Numbered from the stretch's first letter, positions 1 through 13,100 are shown. The stretch: 64,000 nt of DNA from Telmatactis stephensoni (GCA_029948255.1 JALIZF010001940.1:3409001-3473000); one strand, 5' to 3'. Made by a program: numbers and translations. The notes: generated from the sequence alone by a model not told the origin.

Positions 1-1070
1 ACAAAGGATTTCGCGCTATTTAGTTCGCTAACCTTTTCACGGATATATTGTAAGCATTCTATGACTCAAAATGTTATAGACTTAATAAGCTTTGTCCAGG
101 TTATCGTTTAAAGTACCTACAACTTTCCTTACAAAACATTACTCGTTATAGTATTATATTTTTATGGCGGTATCGTCCCTCAATAGCTCTTGTCCCATCT
201 CAAGAACATATCTTGGTTCCTAACAACACAGCAATTAAATCCTTTGTGGGTGACAATGACCCAACAGGTTATTGCCTACTCATTGGACTTGTTGACATTG
301 TTAAAAGTACATTACTTTGGTTAATGGATTTTCTAACAGTTTGGAACAAATTGCGATCATGCACTTGTAAACTTAAGAAAAGAAGGAAAGGATCGCAAGA
401 CAAAAAGAGAAATATCTAATTTACGAAAGAAAGTAAGTAAGAAAGAAAAGAAGACGGAAAGAAAAGAAAGAAAGAAAGAACTAGAAAGAAAGACAGAAAG
501 AAAAACAGACAGAAAGACAGACAGACAGATAGAAGAATTAAGGGCGCAATTAAGGATGGAAAAAAAGGAAAAGCAAGAAAAAAAAGAAAAAGAATGAGAT
601 AAATCACAAATTAAAAAACATATGAAAAGTTTACATATTTAAAAGTACAATGAAAAGTACTTTCATACAATTATACTCCTTCATTTATAAATTTGCCTCT
701 ATGGAAGGAAATTCGGCTAATCAAGAGCGTTTCCAATCCGCGACAATTCTGGTTACTAAGAGATTACCGTGATAGAACACAAAAACGCAGAATTTTTGCT
801 TAGTTGTTGATCTTTTAATTTGTAAAGAGGGTTTCTTTTTTCTGTCTTCTGTAATTAAAGACGCCTTGTGAGGAGTTTTTGAAATTGGGTCAAAATTAAA
901 TGGGACCAATTTGATTAAATCAGTTGCTTAGTTATGTACTCGTAACATCGTTAACGCCTACCATTACCGGTAAATCAATCATAAATGACTTAGCCATCAT
1001 TGCCTATGGCACAATAATTACATCTGTGAACCATTTGGGAAGTAATGACCGTGTTATCTGATAAACGTTG
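1..1070. other. Intergenic, no gene recognised
   Basis: No coding exon, RNA gene or familiar element was recognised here apart from the purine tract listed separately. Short open frames lack homology that I can see and are not flanked by convincing splice sites. Confidence 0.5.
426..598. repeat. Imperfect GAAA/GACA purine tract
   Basis: About 170 bases of imperfect GAAA, GAAAG and GACA units, almost all purine on the plus strand. It is a decayed microsatellite. The minus-strand Phe/Leu/Ser-rich frame across it is a by-product. Confidence 0.8.
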
Positions 1071-1071
1071 A

Positions 1072-1161
1072 GCATAAAAAGCCCAGCGACGTCCAGGATT
1101 CTTTATCGAGATTTCCAGCGTGTGAGAGCTCGACCAACATTCAACTGGTTTTCTTGTGAAG
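1072..1161 (+). promoter_or_regulatory. Candidate TATA box and non-coding first exon of the 4172-8040 gene
   Basis: A TATA-like CATAAAAAG lies at 1073-1081. About 80 bases on, AAG|GTAAAG gives a possible splice donor after 1161. A matching acceptor (TCTTGTTAG) ends at 4146, 25 bases before the first ATG of the downstream gene. Together these would make a 5' untranslated exon and a 3-kb first intron. This is inferred from motifs only; no transcript evidence is available. Confidence 0.25.
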
Positions 1162-2762
1162 GTAAAGTTACACTTGCGATTTATTTCATAATTCTTATTT
1201 TTGAATTCTTATGTTGTGTTCACTTTAAAACGTTTTGCTAGTTTTTAAAGTTAATTTGTTTTAAAATAATTCTTTATTTCATTTTTGTTTTTTAGTCAAT
1301 ATATATATAATATATTGTTGTTGAAATCTTTCTTTTTGTTTAACAAAGTTGTTTTTTCTTTTCGTTTTAAAGTAATTTTTCAATATATTTTTGAGTACTT
1401 TGATGTGTTCACCTTTAAACCTTCTACTTTTGAATGTTGTTTCAAAATAGTTTTATATTTTCTTTTAGTTTTTGTAAAGCCTGTACCATGATAGCAAAAC
1501 ACAGCCAGGTTTTGTCCCTGAGTTTAAATCTTACCTTTTAAATCTTACCTTTTAAATTTACTTATATTTCTTCTCTCCGTTGCATTACTATTTTTAATTT
1601 CAAGTGTTACCGCCTTTTTAACAAAGTCCGTTTTTCTCTTCTGTTTTCTTATCATTTACTACCCGAGTTTTTGAAGGTTTTTACCTACTGATTTAAAAAA
1701 ATAGATACTGGAAAGTGTGAGAGTCTTGTTGTTCTCTAAGTCCGAATTTGTGACTCGCTTTCCGTTGCTTTTTAATGTGGAATTTTCAGTTTCTGTCCAT
1801 TTTTCATCTTTTTGCAATATACATCTTTGGAGGTTTAAATTCATCGTAATAAATAGAATTATATTAACAGATTATTTATACAGATCAGAAAAGTTTTGCT
1901 TTGTTCCCGTCGCTTATTTATTTGGCGATTTCCAGCCACGCCTTAATTGTGGTTTCGTAATTTTTTATTAGTTTAATTTGGTCTTCCTTTTTCTAATGAT
2001 TTTAAGAATTACTTAAATTAGTGTTAGAATTTCTCTTTTTTTTAAATTGAAATCCAGAAACAATTTGGGATCTGAAATTGAAATTTAAAAAAATTTCACA
2101 TGCTTATTTATTCTACGGAAAGGATCTTTGTTTAAATACTTTGTTCACAATGTTTTAAGCTTCTGAAAAATTACGAAATTCCATGCGCAACATATAGTTC
2201 ATAAATTATCATCGATAACTAAAACATTTCGACAACTAAAATCGCTTTGTTCTTCAATTTAAATGAGCCCCGACAGCCACTTTTCTCCAGTATGTGGACA
2301 AGTCATTGACAACTAATACCAATCGGACTCTAGCTAATTGGCGGAAATTGCAATTGTCAAACGTGTTCAATTGTAAACAGTTTTCAAAAGTACGAAAAGA
2401 TACCAGGATCTTGACATGTAGCAGTTTTTTCACTATCAAACAAGTTTTTTCACTATCAACGAAATTTGCCTTAGATTTTTTCAGTGAATTTCCTTTAAAA
2501 TCTTTAAAGTTTAAATACAATTGTTTGGCAAGTCAAAATTGGAAAAAGAGGGGGTTAGCGTATTAGTTACTAAGCTATAAGATATCGTAGAACGGTGGTA
2601 TTTTCAATGATGGCGATTTTTATCTATATGTACGTAGTTGATATGGTCTTAAGAATGTATGCCAACAATTTTTCTCCGGCAAAACGACTAGACCGTCTCA
2701 AAAGATAGATCTAATGCCTATCTAGCAGTTTTAATGGTATGTATTATTTGATGAATTGCAAA

Positions 2763-2845
2763 TATGATTATGAGGACATTTTAGAAGCAAATTTCTACCC
2801 AATTATGATTATGAGGACATTTTAGAAGCAAATTTCTACCCAATT
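2763..2845. repeat. Two-copy 41-bp tandem duplication
   Basis: A 41-base unit beginning TATGATTATGAGGACATT is present twice head to tail with no visible differences, so the duplication is recent. The rest of 1162-3837 shows no gene that I recognise. The stretch 2208-2320 resembles 44800-44920, which suggests a dispersed repeat. Confidence 0.85.
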
Positions 2846-3837
2846 ACGCGCTCCGAAATGTGTAGACGTGCCCAGGGTGCCCAAAACTCAAGTGTAACCA
2901 CGAGCGTAGCGAGTCAGGTTTCACTGCAAAGTTTTGAACATTTTTTTGGCGTCATCTAGCTATGATCAATAAGAGAACAGATAATGAAAAACTGCGTTCG
3001 ATTTCTAAAATAACTAAGGGAAGTAGACTAGACGCCAGAAGCCGAGCCTGATGGCTGCCAATTTGACAAAAAAGAACATGACAGAGATGCAATACCCCCT
3101 TACGGGGTCTCAACAAAAATTTTACGATGAAAATTTAGATTATATCATCAAATTTGTGAGAAAAAAAACATCTCCGTATATAAAAACACTGTCATTATAG
3201 AAGACAAAAATATACATTTTACCAAAATATATCCAAAAACTACAGTGTAGATCTTGGGAAAAATTGTAACTGCAAACCAAAGTCTCACCACATCACCGGA
3301 AATCACAAGCCCGGGGAATTTCCCGCCAATTTCTGTTAGTGGACGCGTCCGCACACCCAAGCGGCGGGAAAAAGTACTTTGACTAGATAAAGGAAAGCAA
3401 ACCCCTTAATTTTGAAGTTGGTTAGTTATTTCGTAAAATCGAAATGTTGAATTATTTTAGATTCAATCTGTAGTGCAGACGTTTTTCGTTCTTTGCCAAA
3501 TGAAAGGTGAAGATATGGACTTTCTATAAAATGAGTTTTAAAAAATCGCTGTGGAAAACGTGCGTTTTTATTTATTTTACTGGAAATATGACCTTCGTTA
3601 AAACTGATATAACATTGCTATAGCACCCTTTTGAGCAATGAGTTTCATATCAGTTCTGTACTCTTGCTACTGCGCATCGCCCACGAGCATTCGAAGGTAT
3701 GCACTTTTATTAGAGAGCAGTGCTTTTATTGTGGGGAACCTGGGTAAAAACTATGTTCGATTTGTTTTTTACTACAAAAATGGAATGGAAAGGACCACAC
3801 ACCGGCAATTTTATGGCCTACTCTATCTAAAATAGTG

Positions 3838-4089
3838 GTGTGGGTTCTTTAGCGTCCCTCCAATGCAAGGGTAATGTGTAATGATTTTGTAGAGATGGGG
3901 CCTACGGTTTAACGTCCATATTTGGGAAGACGTGAAGGTCTAGCAATTTGCAGGTGTAATTAAATTACAAAGGCAGCACCTTCTTCTCAAATATTATATT
4001 ACCTGAGTATTTGTCCGGGCGGGGAATCGAACCTTGACTTTCCGTACTAATGAGGACCGGAACTCAACCAATTGAGCAAACAGGGCGGC
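3838..4089 (-). mobile_element. tRNA-derived SINE (family 1)
   Basis: Read on the minus strand, the head (4089 downward) has an A-box-like TTTGCTCAATTGGTTGAG and a B box GGTTCGATTCC, as in a tRNA. A body with AAGGTGCTGCCTTT and TAATTACACCTGC follows. The same head-plus-body arrangement recurs on the plus strand at 8801-9000, which supports an interspersed SINE rather than a tRNA gene. It lies just upstream of the signal-peptide exon of the 4172-8040 gene. Confidence 0.75.
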
Positions 4090-4171
4090 GGTTTTATTGT
4101 TGTTATTCTTTTTTAATTTTTGTTTGATGTTTTTTTCTCTTGTTAGGTTTATTGGACTTCTTTTTGCAACT

Positions 4172-7100
4172 ATGATGACCATGAAGAAATTGTGCCTGAT
4201 TGTGATGATCACGGCAAACCGTGAGTAAAAAATCATTTTGTCTATCTAAAAGTTAACGTTTCCCTCCCTGTTCTTTTTTTATTTATTTCCTTCCTTCTTT
4301 ATTCCCTTCCTTCCTTCTTGCCTCCTATTCCTAATTATTTCTTTCTTCCCTTCCTCGCATAGTATCGGTTTTCCTAACTGCGTAAGACTCCATTTGCTTC
4401 TTAATTTCTCTTCAAGTTTTCTAATTGTTTCCTTCTTTGAATTTCTTTTTGTCTTCTTCTTCTATTCTTATTTGCCAATTCTCATCTCTTGCAGTTAATA
4501 TTTGCTTTGGTGCAATTTGTCAGTTAAAAGAGCCATGTTCCGTGGCTTTCAAGAGTCGTGGATGTTATAAAGACCTAGGAGGTGATAGGGTCCTTCCAAA
4601 CTACATCTACAACGAACGTGACGCAACCGTTAGTAACTATGGCAACAGGAACATTGATTGGTACAACTGGAATGACCATATTGCGGGATTCGCTTGTCGT
4701 TGTGCTGCGAGAGCTAAAGCTCTAGGTTACAACTTGTTTGGTGTCCAGTTTTATGGTAAAGAATTAACCTCTGTACAATGACCACCTCTGTACAATGACC
4801 ACCTCTGTACAATGATCACCTCTGTACAATGACCACCTCTGGACAATGACCACCTCTGTACAATGACCACCTCTGTACAATGACCACCTCTGTACAATGA
4901 TCACCTCTGTACAATGACCACCTCTGTACAATGACCACCTCTGTACAATGATCACCTCTGTACAATGACCACCTCTGTACAATGACCACCTCTGTACAAT
5001 GACCACCTCTGTACAATGACCACCTCTGTACAATGACCACATCTAGAATGACAAGCTCTTTATAATGACAACCATTAAGTGACATTTTCTCTTGATCTTT
5101 TTGTTTGTTTGTGTATTTAACTTTCTTTTTTTTACCGCAGGAGAATGCTGGGCCGGTAACAAAGGTACGCATGTCTACAGTCGTCTTGGAAGCAGTTCGA
5201 AGTGTGTCGGCGATTCTTACAATCGATGTGGAAACTTGGATCGTTACTGCGCTGGCGAACAGTGGACCAACTTTGTCTACGAAATCGGTATGATGAATTT
5301 TTTTCTCTTTCATTGCATGTTCGATTCGGTTTATAATGATAAACCGTGATAACCTGCAAGATAAAATAGCTAAAAAGCACGAGGCACGTTCCTTATTTTA
5401 ACCGTTAATTTTTTCTTTGGGACTGTCTAGTTAGACTGTCGAGCTCAATAGTATTAATAAGATCAACTACCTTCAATATAATAATTCAAAAGAACGATGT
5501 TTAATATTAAATATTGTTTGATAAACATACAACTATCAAATCAACAAAAAATTATCCTAAAATTAAAGCAAATTTATAGTCTGGCCAAAAATTACCGACT
5601 GCCTTGCTTTGTACAAAGATTGGGATTTTGAATTTTCAAGTCAGCCAATCAGAGTGCCCGTAAAGTTGTATCTATGTTTGTACAATTAAATTCATTTCTT
5701 TTATAGTTGATAATACATGCAGTCTCCAATTCGAGCGAGTCGGATGTTACCGTGACAGCCACAACACTGGTGCGCGACCACTGGGCGACTATGTCCTTAA
5801 CGACCGAGATCCTACTGCCACAGCAAGTTGGAGTGGACAAAGTATCGATTGGCCAAACTATGATGTCTACTTGCCTGAATTCGCTTGTCGATGTGCGAAA
5901 AAAGCTCAGGAAAAAGGGGCCAAGTACTTTGGACTTCAATTTTACGGTAATATTAATTATTAGTATTTATTAGTTATTATGATAGTTTATAGTTTTTTTA
6001 GCTTTTCCTATAAAGGCAGAGTCACCACAACAGTTTTCGTCAATTATCGTATCTATCCACTTGACCATGCTGCCTTCGTAAATACTAAATTGTTATTAAT
6101 CATTTGATGTGCTATTTTTCAAGGTGAATGCTGGACGTCCGTCAATGGATCAGAAACATATTATCGTGACGGAACTTCTGATAGTAGTTGCAAAAATAAT
6201 TGTTACAAAAACTGCGAGGAAAAGCCTGATGAAATATGTGTCGGTGAACAATTCAGCAACTATGTGTACCGAATCAGTAAGTACTACATAAAACCTCGAT
6301 AACTCGAACCCCCAATAGACTGAACCTCTTTAAATCGGCCGTCACATCCAGCCCCAACGTATACCCATAAATATTAACATAATATTCATCGACAACTCTG
6401 ACTCATTTAATCTACCCGCTTCAAATCGACCGCCGCACACATACTTCTTTGACAGATTTCAATAGCAATATCTACACCCCAACAATCTTGAAAAGGTCGT
6501 ATTCTCCCCCACCAAAGAAATGGACCGCCTCTGCCGGAAAATGTCTAGCCGCATATTTGTCTATCTACTCAGTACCTTTTTATAGCACAAATTTTCTTTG
6601 CCACAAAAAAGACATAATACCGCAGCTTTTTAGAAAATGTATTTTTAAATGAAATTTGGTAAAAATTTTTCTCGTTTAAACTGACAAAAAATTGTCCAAG
6701 AAAGTTTGTCATAGAAAATATGCTGGTGTAAACGGGGCCTTATGGTACATGTGATCGATTCCAGGAGTTGAATGAACCCTTTCTTGGCGCAAATGTGGCA
6801 TGGGTGGCCGAGCGGCGAGAGCGTTCACCATTCACCTCTGTGGTATGAATTGACAGGTGATGCAGGATCATATGTGAACTGAGCTTGTTTTCTACCATAC
6901 CACGAAGGGTTTTGTCCGAATTCTCCGCCGGGTTTTCCGCCGGGTTTTCAAAATACGGAAAAAAAGAAATAGTGAGTGTAAGTGCCTGTAGATAAAGAAC
7001 CAATATGTAGATAGCTACTATTAAAATATTATTTATCTATTATTATTTGCTGTTATCCTAACTAGAGAGCGCTGAAGACCCTGATTGTGACATCCCCTTT

Positions 7101-8040
7101 GAATCTATCGCATGCTATAAAGAGAATACCAATGACCGAGCTCTCCATACGGAGTTAGTTAACACCGATCCTCGAAGTGACAAGTTTTACGGAGGAATGC
7201 CAGTCAAAGGCCAGTGGAACGCTTTCTTTCCAGGGTTTCTCTGCAAGTGCGCTCAACAAGCTAAGATAAAGGGATGGACGTACTTTGGTGTCGCCAATGG
7301 TAAATAAGATTGTATATCAGTTTAATAAATGATCCCAACTTGCCGTGCTTTGGTACTTTAATAGATGCACAGATGACGTTAAAAAGTGGTGAAAACAAAA
7401 AAGTATATCACGGTTGCTCCTCAGCTGCAGTCTTGTATATATTCAAAAAAACCTCTTAACGCGAAAAAGATTCACGAAAAAATAATCTCTAGGAACCTCA
7501 CCGGTCTAAATTCTATCGGTTTGTGAAGCCTTTAAGCCAACGTCTTCTTCAATTTTGTTTGTTTGTTTGTCACTCTGTGTGGTTGATTGTTGTTGATTGG
7601 TTTGGTTTGGTTTGGTTTGGTTTGGTTTGGTTTGGTTTGGTTTGGTTTGGTTTGGTTTGGTTTGGTTTGGTTTGGTTTGGTTTGGTTTGGTTTGGTTGTT
7701 TTTGCTTGAGTAGCCGTATACTTTTTGAATTTACAGCCCGTAAGATGTCGCGAAAGACATTACCCCATCGATACGGACTAATTTACCTGTTTCATTAATT
7801 TATCTAGGTACTTGCTACAGTGGTGTTGCTTCGGAAGAGTACAGCAAACATGGCGCCGCCTCAACTTGTGGCGAAGGTTCCATAAACAACGCATGCGCAG
7901 CAGGTTCAATGCTCTGTTCTGGAACCAACACCGAAACCAACTACATTTACAAGATCTCTACCTCGTCTTCGAATGGCAAGAGATCTTTTATCCCAGCAAA
8001 AGATCCATTCGTGAAACGATTTAAGAATTTTGAAATCTAA
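4172..8040 (+). CDS. Secreted cysteine-rich modular protein, three A-B modules (7 exons)
   Basis: The coding exons are 4172-4220, 4495-4755, 5141-5287, 5707-5946, 6124-6276, 7066-7299 and 7808-8040. They total 1317 nt (438 codons plus stop), and all introns are GT-AG and phase 1. Exon 1 encodes a signal peptide starting MMTMKKLCLIVMITAN, and hydrophobic residues continue into exon 2. Exons 2, 4 and 6 are A modules: a conserved C, GCY.D, a Pro/Leu stretch, [ND][ED]RD, IDWxNW in the first two, then CRCA and FGVQFYG. Exons 3, 5 and 7 are B modules: GECWAG/S, three more Cys, C[AV]GEQ, then N[FY]VY. Exon 6 has diverged (CKCA, no IDW). Exon 7 has GTCYSG and a basic C-terminal tail. The second ATG at 4175 could also serve as start. 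The protein is probably extracellular, with eight Cys per A-B pair forming disulfides. Function is unknown. The layout weakly recalls WSC-type carbohydrate-binding domains, but I cannot assign a family. The exon structure is well supported; the product name is descriptive. Confidence 0.8.
4768..5042. repeat. 17-bp minisatellite in intron 2 of the first modular gene
   Basis: About 16 tandem copies of a 17-base unit, CTCTGTACAATGACCAC, with only C/T (GACCAC or GATCAC) and T/G variants. The array starts about a dozen bases after the exon 2 splice donor at 4756. Open frames through it on either strand are artefacts of the repeat. Confidence 0.97.
6796..6950 (+). mobile_element. tRNA-derived SINE fragment (family 2)
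   Basis: The head GGTGGCCGAGCGG...GCGTTCACC resembles a Ser/Leu-type tRNA 5' half. The tail contains a clamped GGGTTTT/CCGGGTTTTC segment. The same order of motifs appears in the better preserved minus-strand copy at 26178-26355. It lies in intron 5 of the first modular gene. Its B box is decayed, so it is not a working tRNA gene. Confidence 0.6.
7597..7697. repeat. (TTTGG)n microsatellite
   Basis: About 20 uninterrupted copies of TTTGG in intron 6 of the first modular gene, roughly 110 bases before the acceptor of the last exon. Confidence 0.98.
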
Positions 8041-8800
8041 ATTGCAGTTTAAACTGAAGTCTTCACAAAATGAACATAATAGTCAAACCCTCACTAAAGC
8101 GGTCACCCTCTACAAATCGACCGTATGTTACCCTCCATTTATTGACCATGTGTTGCGCTCAATATATATGTACTAACCTTGTGTTATCGTCGATATATCG
8201 TCCGTTAGTTTGTTATAAATCAGAAATAATAAGTGCCCTCTATATCTCCACCTTAAGTTTAACTCGGTTATTGCCCACTTATTGTGCTCCAGTTTCATTT
8301 GACGACCACATAAAATACCTTTCTGCAAAGTTCAACCGGTTTATTAAGGTAAACCGGTTTAACAGGTCTAACTGGTTTATCAGGGTTAATCAGATGGAGA
8401 GAAATAAGTAAATTGACCGGTTTATCAGATTTACAGACTTTAGTGGGTCTTTAGTTCATGTACTTTTTGTAATCATGGGTTGATTCTTTCATCATCATCA
8501 TACTTTCAAATGCTTTTGTGTTGACTTCAGTAATAGACTGTGAACACAACCAAGACACCCGGACCTCACACTAATCTTAGATCTAAAGGTTAAAACGATG
8601 ATGCATAAGTTAAAATGCTTTGAGCAAAATAAAACGTAGATTGCATTGAACAACTTGAATTGATTTTAATTGTTGGATCCTTCCACTTTGGTGCTACAAT
8701 AATGGACAAACCCTTGAATTCGTTCGGTCAGTTAGAATATCGAGTTTCAATTCAAGTTACAACGCGCGGTTCTTAGTCAATGAGGGCTAGAGTTAAACCG
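8041..8800 (+). other. 3' flank of the first modular gene with poly(A) signal
   Basis: The sequence after the TAA at 8038-8040 is AT-rich and non-coding. An AATAAA at 8628-8633 is a plausible poly(A) signal, giving a 3' UTR of about 600 bases. Between 8330 and 8440 there are irregular AACCGGTTTA-type units. Nothing else is recognised. Confidence 0.4.
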
Positions 8801-9000
8801 CCACCCGGTTGGTTCAGTCGGATGAGCGCAGGCTTTCACTGCAGAAGCTAGGGAGTTCGATTCCCCGTGCCGGACCAACACTCAGGGTCTTAAATAATTG
8901 AGGAGAAGGTGCTGTCTTTTTAATTACATCTACAATGGTTAGACTTGCACGTCTTCTCGGATAAGGTTGAACCGCTTCGGGGACCTGTTTCTCGAAAGAC
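8801..9000 (+). mobile_element. tRNA-derived SINE (family 1)
   Basis: The A-box-like TGGTTCAGTCGGATGAGC and B-box AGTTCGATTCC have roughly tRNA spacing. A non-tRNA body (GAGAAGGTGCTGTCTTTTT, TAATTACATCT, GCACGTCTTCTCGG) follows and matches the minus-strand copy at 3838-4089. Because the body recurs, this is a SINE rather than a tRNA gene. The rest of 9000-9690 holds no feature I recognise. Confidence 0.75.
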
Positions 9001-9690
9001 CGGACGACAACTCAGTCACAGGCAATCGGGTCTTTTCGAGTAATGTGCCGACCCTAGCTGTATTCACGGTGTTCATTCCAATTCAAACAGCGCCAATTTT
9101 AGCAGGTCAAAAAATCGGAACGTAGCATAAAGGTGATTTTATGGGAATTTGATAGTATTGACGTAGGCTAAGTTGATTCAATTTGGTGAAGTCGATACCC
9201 AGAAAAGTTCCAGAAATGGTGTTTATTAAGGCTGACATCTTGTTGCTATGCAACGTCGTTGCTATACATATATGATGCTATGGTGCTTAGCGGGTAGACA
9301 GCGGGCGCGCACGCGCGTTTTTGGCGGGAAAATGTTTGACTTCCGACGCACGCCTTACAAAAATCAGTCATTTTTGTTTTCATTGCGCATGCGCGGGACA
9401 TTTGACTTCCGGTTTCTTTAAAAAGCTATAATCTTTGGCGGCTATCATCAAAACAAGCTGTTTCTTTAATATGTATATTCTTTACAGTGTTCTCTTCAAA
9501 GCCAAGCATGGGATTGGCGTAAAATTATTTGCGTTACTCGTTCATTGTGACGTTGAAAAAATCATAAAAACTTTATTTGGAAACGATTTTTAAAACACGT
9601 TTGGTTTCATGCAACTCAAGATCTATTTCATCTATTTCAAATTCTCCAATGTTATTGCTGAAGAAATAAAATCATAAAATTTTTCTGTAG

Positions 9691-9727
9691 CAATGACGTC
9701 ACGCAATGACGTCATGCAATGATGTCA
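9691..9727. promoter_or_regulatory. Three CRE-like TGACGTCA sites in tandem
   Basis: Three octamers, TGACGTCA at 9694-9701, TGACGTCA at 9707-9714 and TGATGTCA at 9720-9727, are spaced exactly 13 bases apart in a small CAATGACGTCAYG repeat. TGACGTCA is the classical CREB/ATF binding site. The cluster lies about 440 bases upstream of the ATG of the second modular gene. Regulatory use is inferred; it could simply be a three-copy microsatellite. Confidence 0.4.
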
Positions 9728-10162
9728 TCAAATGCAAAAGTTCCCTCAGGGAAAACAAACTATCAAATACGAAAGTGATTTGACAATTTGGAGGCATTTT
9801 AGGGCATTTTCAAATTTCCCTAACAATGGGCAATCTTTATTTGTCAGTACACACCTAGAATCCCAGCACATAGGACAGCGGTCTTCGTTTTCAAGAAAAC
9901 AAAGGCCTAGTTGTTCCAATTCTTGGATCGGATCCATTTCGAATTATTTTTGTGTACACTTACCAAAAAACATTATTAATCAAACCCATAAATGAATAGA
10001 TTAAACCTGTCAACATAATTGACTTAAGTATTGAAAAGCTGTCATCTACAAAATCACGGAATTCGAGTCTTACGTCACAGAGAACTTCAACAAAGCTGCC
10101 TTCAAAACGAACAAGCCAGAGATTCAAAAGAGCAAGGTGCAAGGACAGTCAAACTTCTCAAA

Positions 10163-13100
10163 ATGATTGTTCAACTCGAAATAATGCTGATAGTTATGGC
10201 TGCTTTCAAAGGTGAGAAAAAGAAAGCAAATGTCTCAACTCGGAACATAACCATTGACGGCCGGCAGCACTTCGCTAAAATCTTTCAGTTTCTTACGTTA
10301 ATTATATAAAGAAATTGTTCCTAAAATTGGAAATGGTCAGACTATTCAAAATTCGTCTCTTTCAGTATTTTTTATCAATATCTTTTTTTAAACACCAAAA
10401 AATTCCAAAACATTTGCCAAAAATACCGCTGCTGGTCGCATGAATGGCTCAAAGCTTGTACAGAACCAAAACGTCTTCTAACTGAATTCACGGATTATTA
10501 TTATTTTATTATTATCATTGTAATATTTATTTTTTGAACGGTTAAAGACTTAAACAACGAGTTTAACTGAAACTGATTTGGTTGTTTAGCAAACTTTTGG
10601 TTAAACCTACAAGAAAGATTTGGAATTTCATTTGAATTGAAGGTTTACTTTATGTCAACAATCCGTCAGAAAAACTCTTAAAAGTTAGTGAAAACTGTGG
10701 CTGATATAAAAATTCTCCTTTCACAAAAACAATCATTAAATTTCAAATGAAGTTTTGTAAACAGTTTTTCTCGGTTCAGACGTTATATTTAGTTATAATA
10801 ATGTGGCAAAGTTCAATAAATTATTATGTTTTTATAGCTGCGAAAGGTAAATATTGCTCAAAGTTTACAAAAGTACATAAAAGTAAAGTAACCAAAGTAT
10901 ATCGTCGATTATTTAAAATTTTTTAAAAATTTTACTTTTTTTATCAATATCATGAATGAAACTGGACATTTTTAGTATTTTTCGTGATCCTTTTTCGTGT
11001 TTTTAAACTTTAGACAGCTTAAGTTTAATAAAGAGCGAATAAAAGCCGAGCTCAGTTAGCAAAGTTTAATTGACTACCGAAGTCTACAAAGATGTCAATT
11101 TGCCGACAGTTCTATTATTAGACGACAAAAGCGCGAATGATTTATGGAAGATTACAGTATTCTTTGCCGGCTTTTGTCATAATTAAATTAGTGCCGCTAG
11201 AACACTGAATGACGTTCAATAAAGATTACCTGCAATAATTTACGAACAAGAAATTAGAGATTTTAATTAGATTTCAAGTACTTTTTGACGTGCTCGCTTG
11301 GTGCGACACGAAATGGATTAAAATAATAATAGTGTCGTCCCCTCTCGGCAACGAAAATCCATTCGACGTTCTAGTTTTAGCTTTCGCAACGCTGCTGTGT
11401 TCGTGTTGAGTACGAAAGAAACGAGGGAAGACAGGAAGGGAGGAAAGGAACAGAGGAAGGTGGGAAGGAAGGAAGGAAGGAAGGAAGGAAGGAAGGAAGG
11501 AAGGAAGGAAGGAAGGAAGAAAACTTATTCTTCATTTTAGGAGTAACCCCAAGTAGCCCTTCATGTGGTGTCGCGTTTGAGCCCATTGGCTGCTTCAGTG
11601 ACAATGGCCGGACTCCGAAGCCTCTTCCCGAGCAGTTATTGAATGAACGAGACAAAATCGATTGGCAAAATTGGGATGCATTTATGGAAGGTCTTGTCTG
11701 TCGGTGTGCAAAGAAAACACTTGATGAGGGTTATGACACTTTTGGAATCCAATTTTACGGTAAGCCGGAAAAATGGTAATGACTATCAATATTAGCTATT
11801 TTGTGCCATGAGAAACCAAGCCAAGAGCTTCTCAAAGGATTGATGAGTTTTTCGAGGCATTGCCGAGTCTGCCGAGGCCCTGAGAGCCTTTCTTCCGAGA
11901 TATTGGCGTGCAAGTCAAGACCTTCTAAGTGTCTATAGAATTCTGAAGCATTGCATAGTCCTTCGAGAAACTTTCAATGTTGTTTTTACCACATTTTTCT
12001 TTTTCTTTTTACACTGTTATACTCAGGGGAATGTTGGAGCGGACCTGAAAATCTCATCGATATTGATCGTGATGGGCTGTCCAAGGAATGCATCAGTCAC
12101 GGTTACAAAGAGTGTAAAAACAAGAATACGACATGTGTAGGGAAAGGTGGTGCAAACTTTGTATATAAGTTAGGTATGATATAAAACAATATAAAATGTA
12201 GTGTGTGTGCTTGTCTCTGTGATAAACACGCTGGGGGATGTAGAGCGCATGCGCAAGAAAGCAAGCAAAGTGCCACTCGAGGCGTAGTCGAGTGTATCCA
12301 TTGATTTTCGAGTGCTGTACATCTTCCAGAGTGTTTATCTTCAAGTACAGAGACATAAGCCATCTATTAAACATGTTATAAACTATCAGTTTCAACGTTT
12401 CTATACAAGACCTATTTCTAGTCCTCTGATAGACCCTGTCACCAGCCAATCAACGCGCGAGTTATATCTCAAATTTTACAAAAAAATATATTAAAGCGTA
12501 TTTTATTTTCATTGAATTGGATACAAAAGTATTCCACACACATATTAGTACATTATTTCAATCCAGCGCTTAGCGCCAGACCAGAATTTAATAATCATCA
12601 ACATCAGATCATCATCGTTCTTGTTAACAATAACAACATTAACAACAAAAACAACACAACAACAACAACAACAACAATAACAACACAACACAACACAACA
12701 CAACACAACACAACACAACACAACACAACACAACACAACACAACAACAATTAACAATAACAACACAACAACAACAACATTAATTACTTATCCAATTTTTT
12801 CACAATCTTTTCAGTCCAGCCATCCTGCTCGGTTCAAATCGAACGCGTAGGTTGTTTCCATGACAACATGGAGCCTCCCAGGCCTCTACCCGAGTACATT
12901 CTTAGCGAACGTGACCCGACAGCAAAGCCGTACAATGGTACTGATATTGACTGGAATAACTGGAATACCTATATGCCTGCCTTTATCTGTAGATGTGCCA
13001 CTCTTGCTAAGAAACTTGGTTATAAAATCTTCAGTCTTCAATTCTTTGGTAAGCAAAGAGCCCCTCACTTCCTAAAAATTTGAAGACTGCGACGCGCGCA

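Noticed and set aside
4764..5313. Minus-strand protein with repeated CTEVVIVQRWSLYRG-type units
   Set aside because: It comes from the 17-bp minisatellite in an intron; the exon on the other strand explains the rest.
8801..8880. tRNA gene
   Set aside because: The boxes are tRNA-like, but the cloverleaf is poor and the sequence continues into a body shared with another copy, so it is a SINE.
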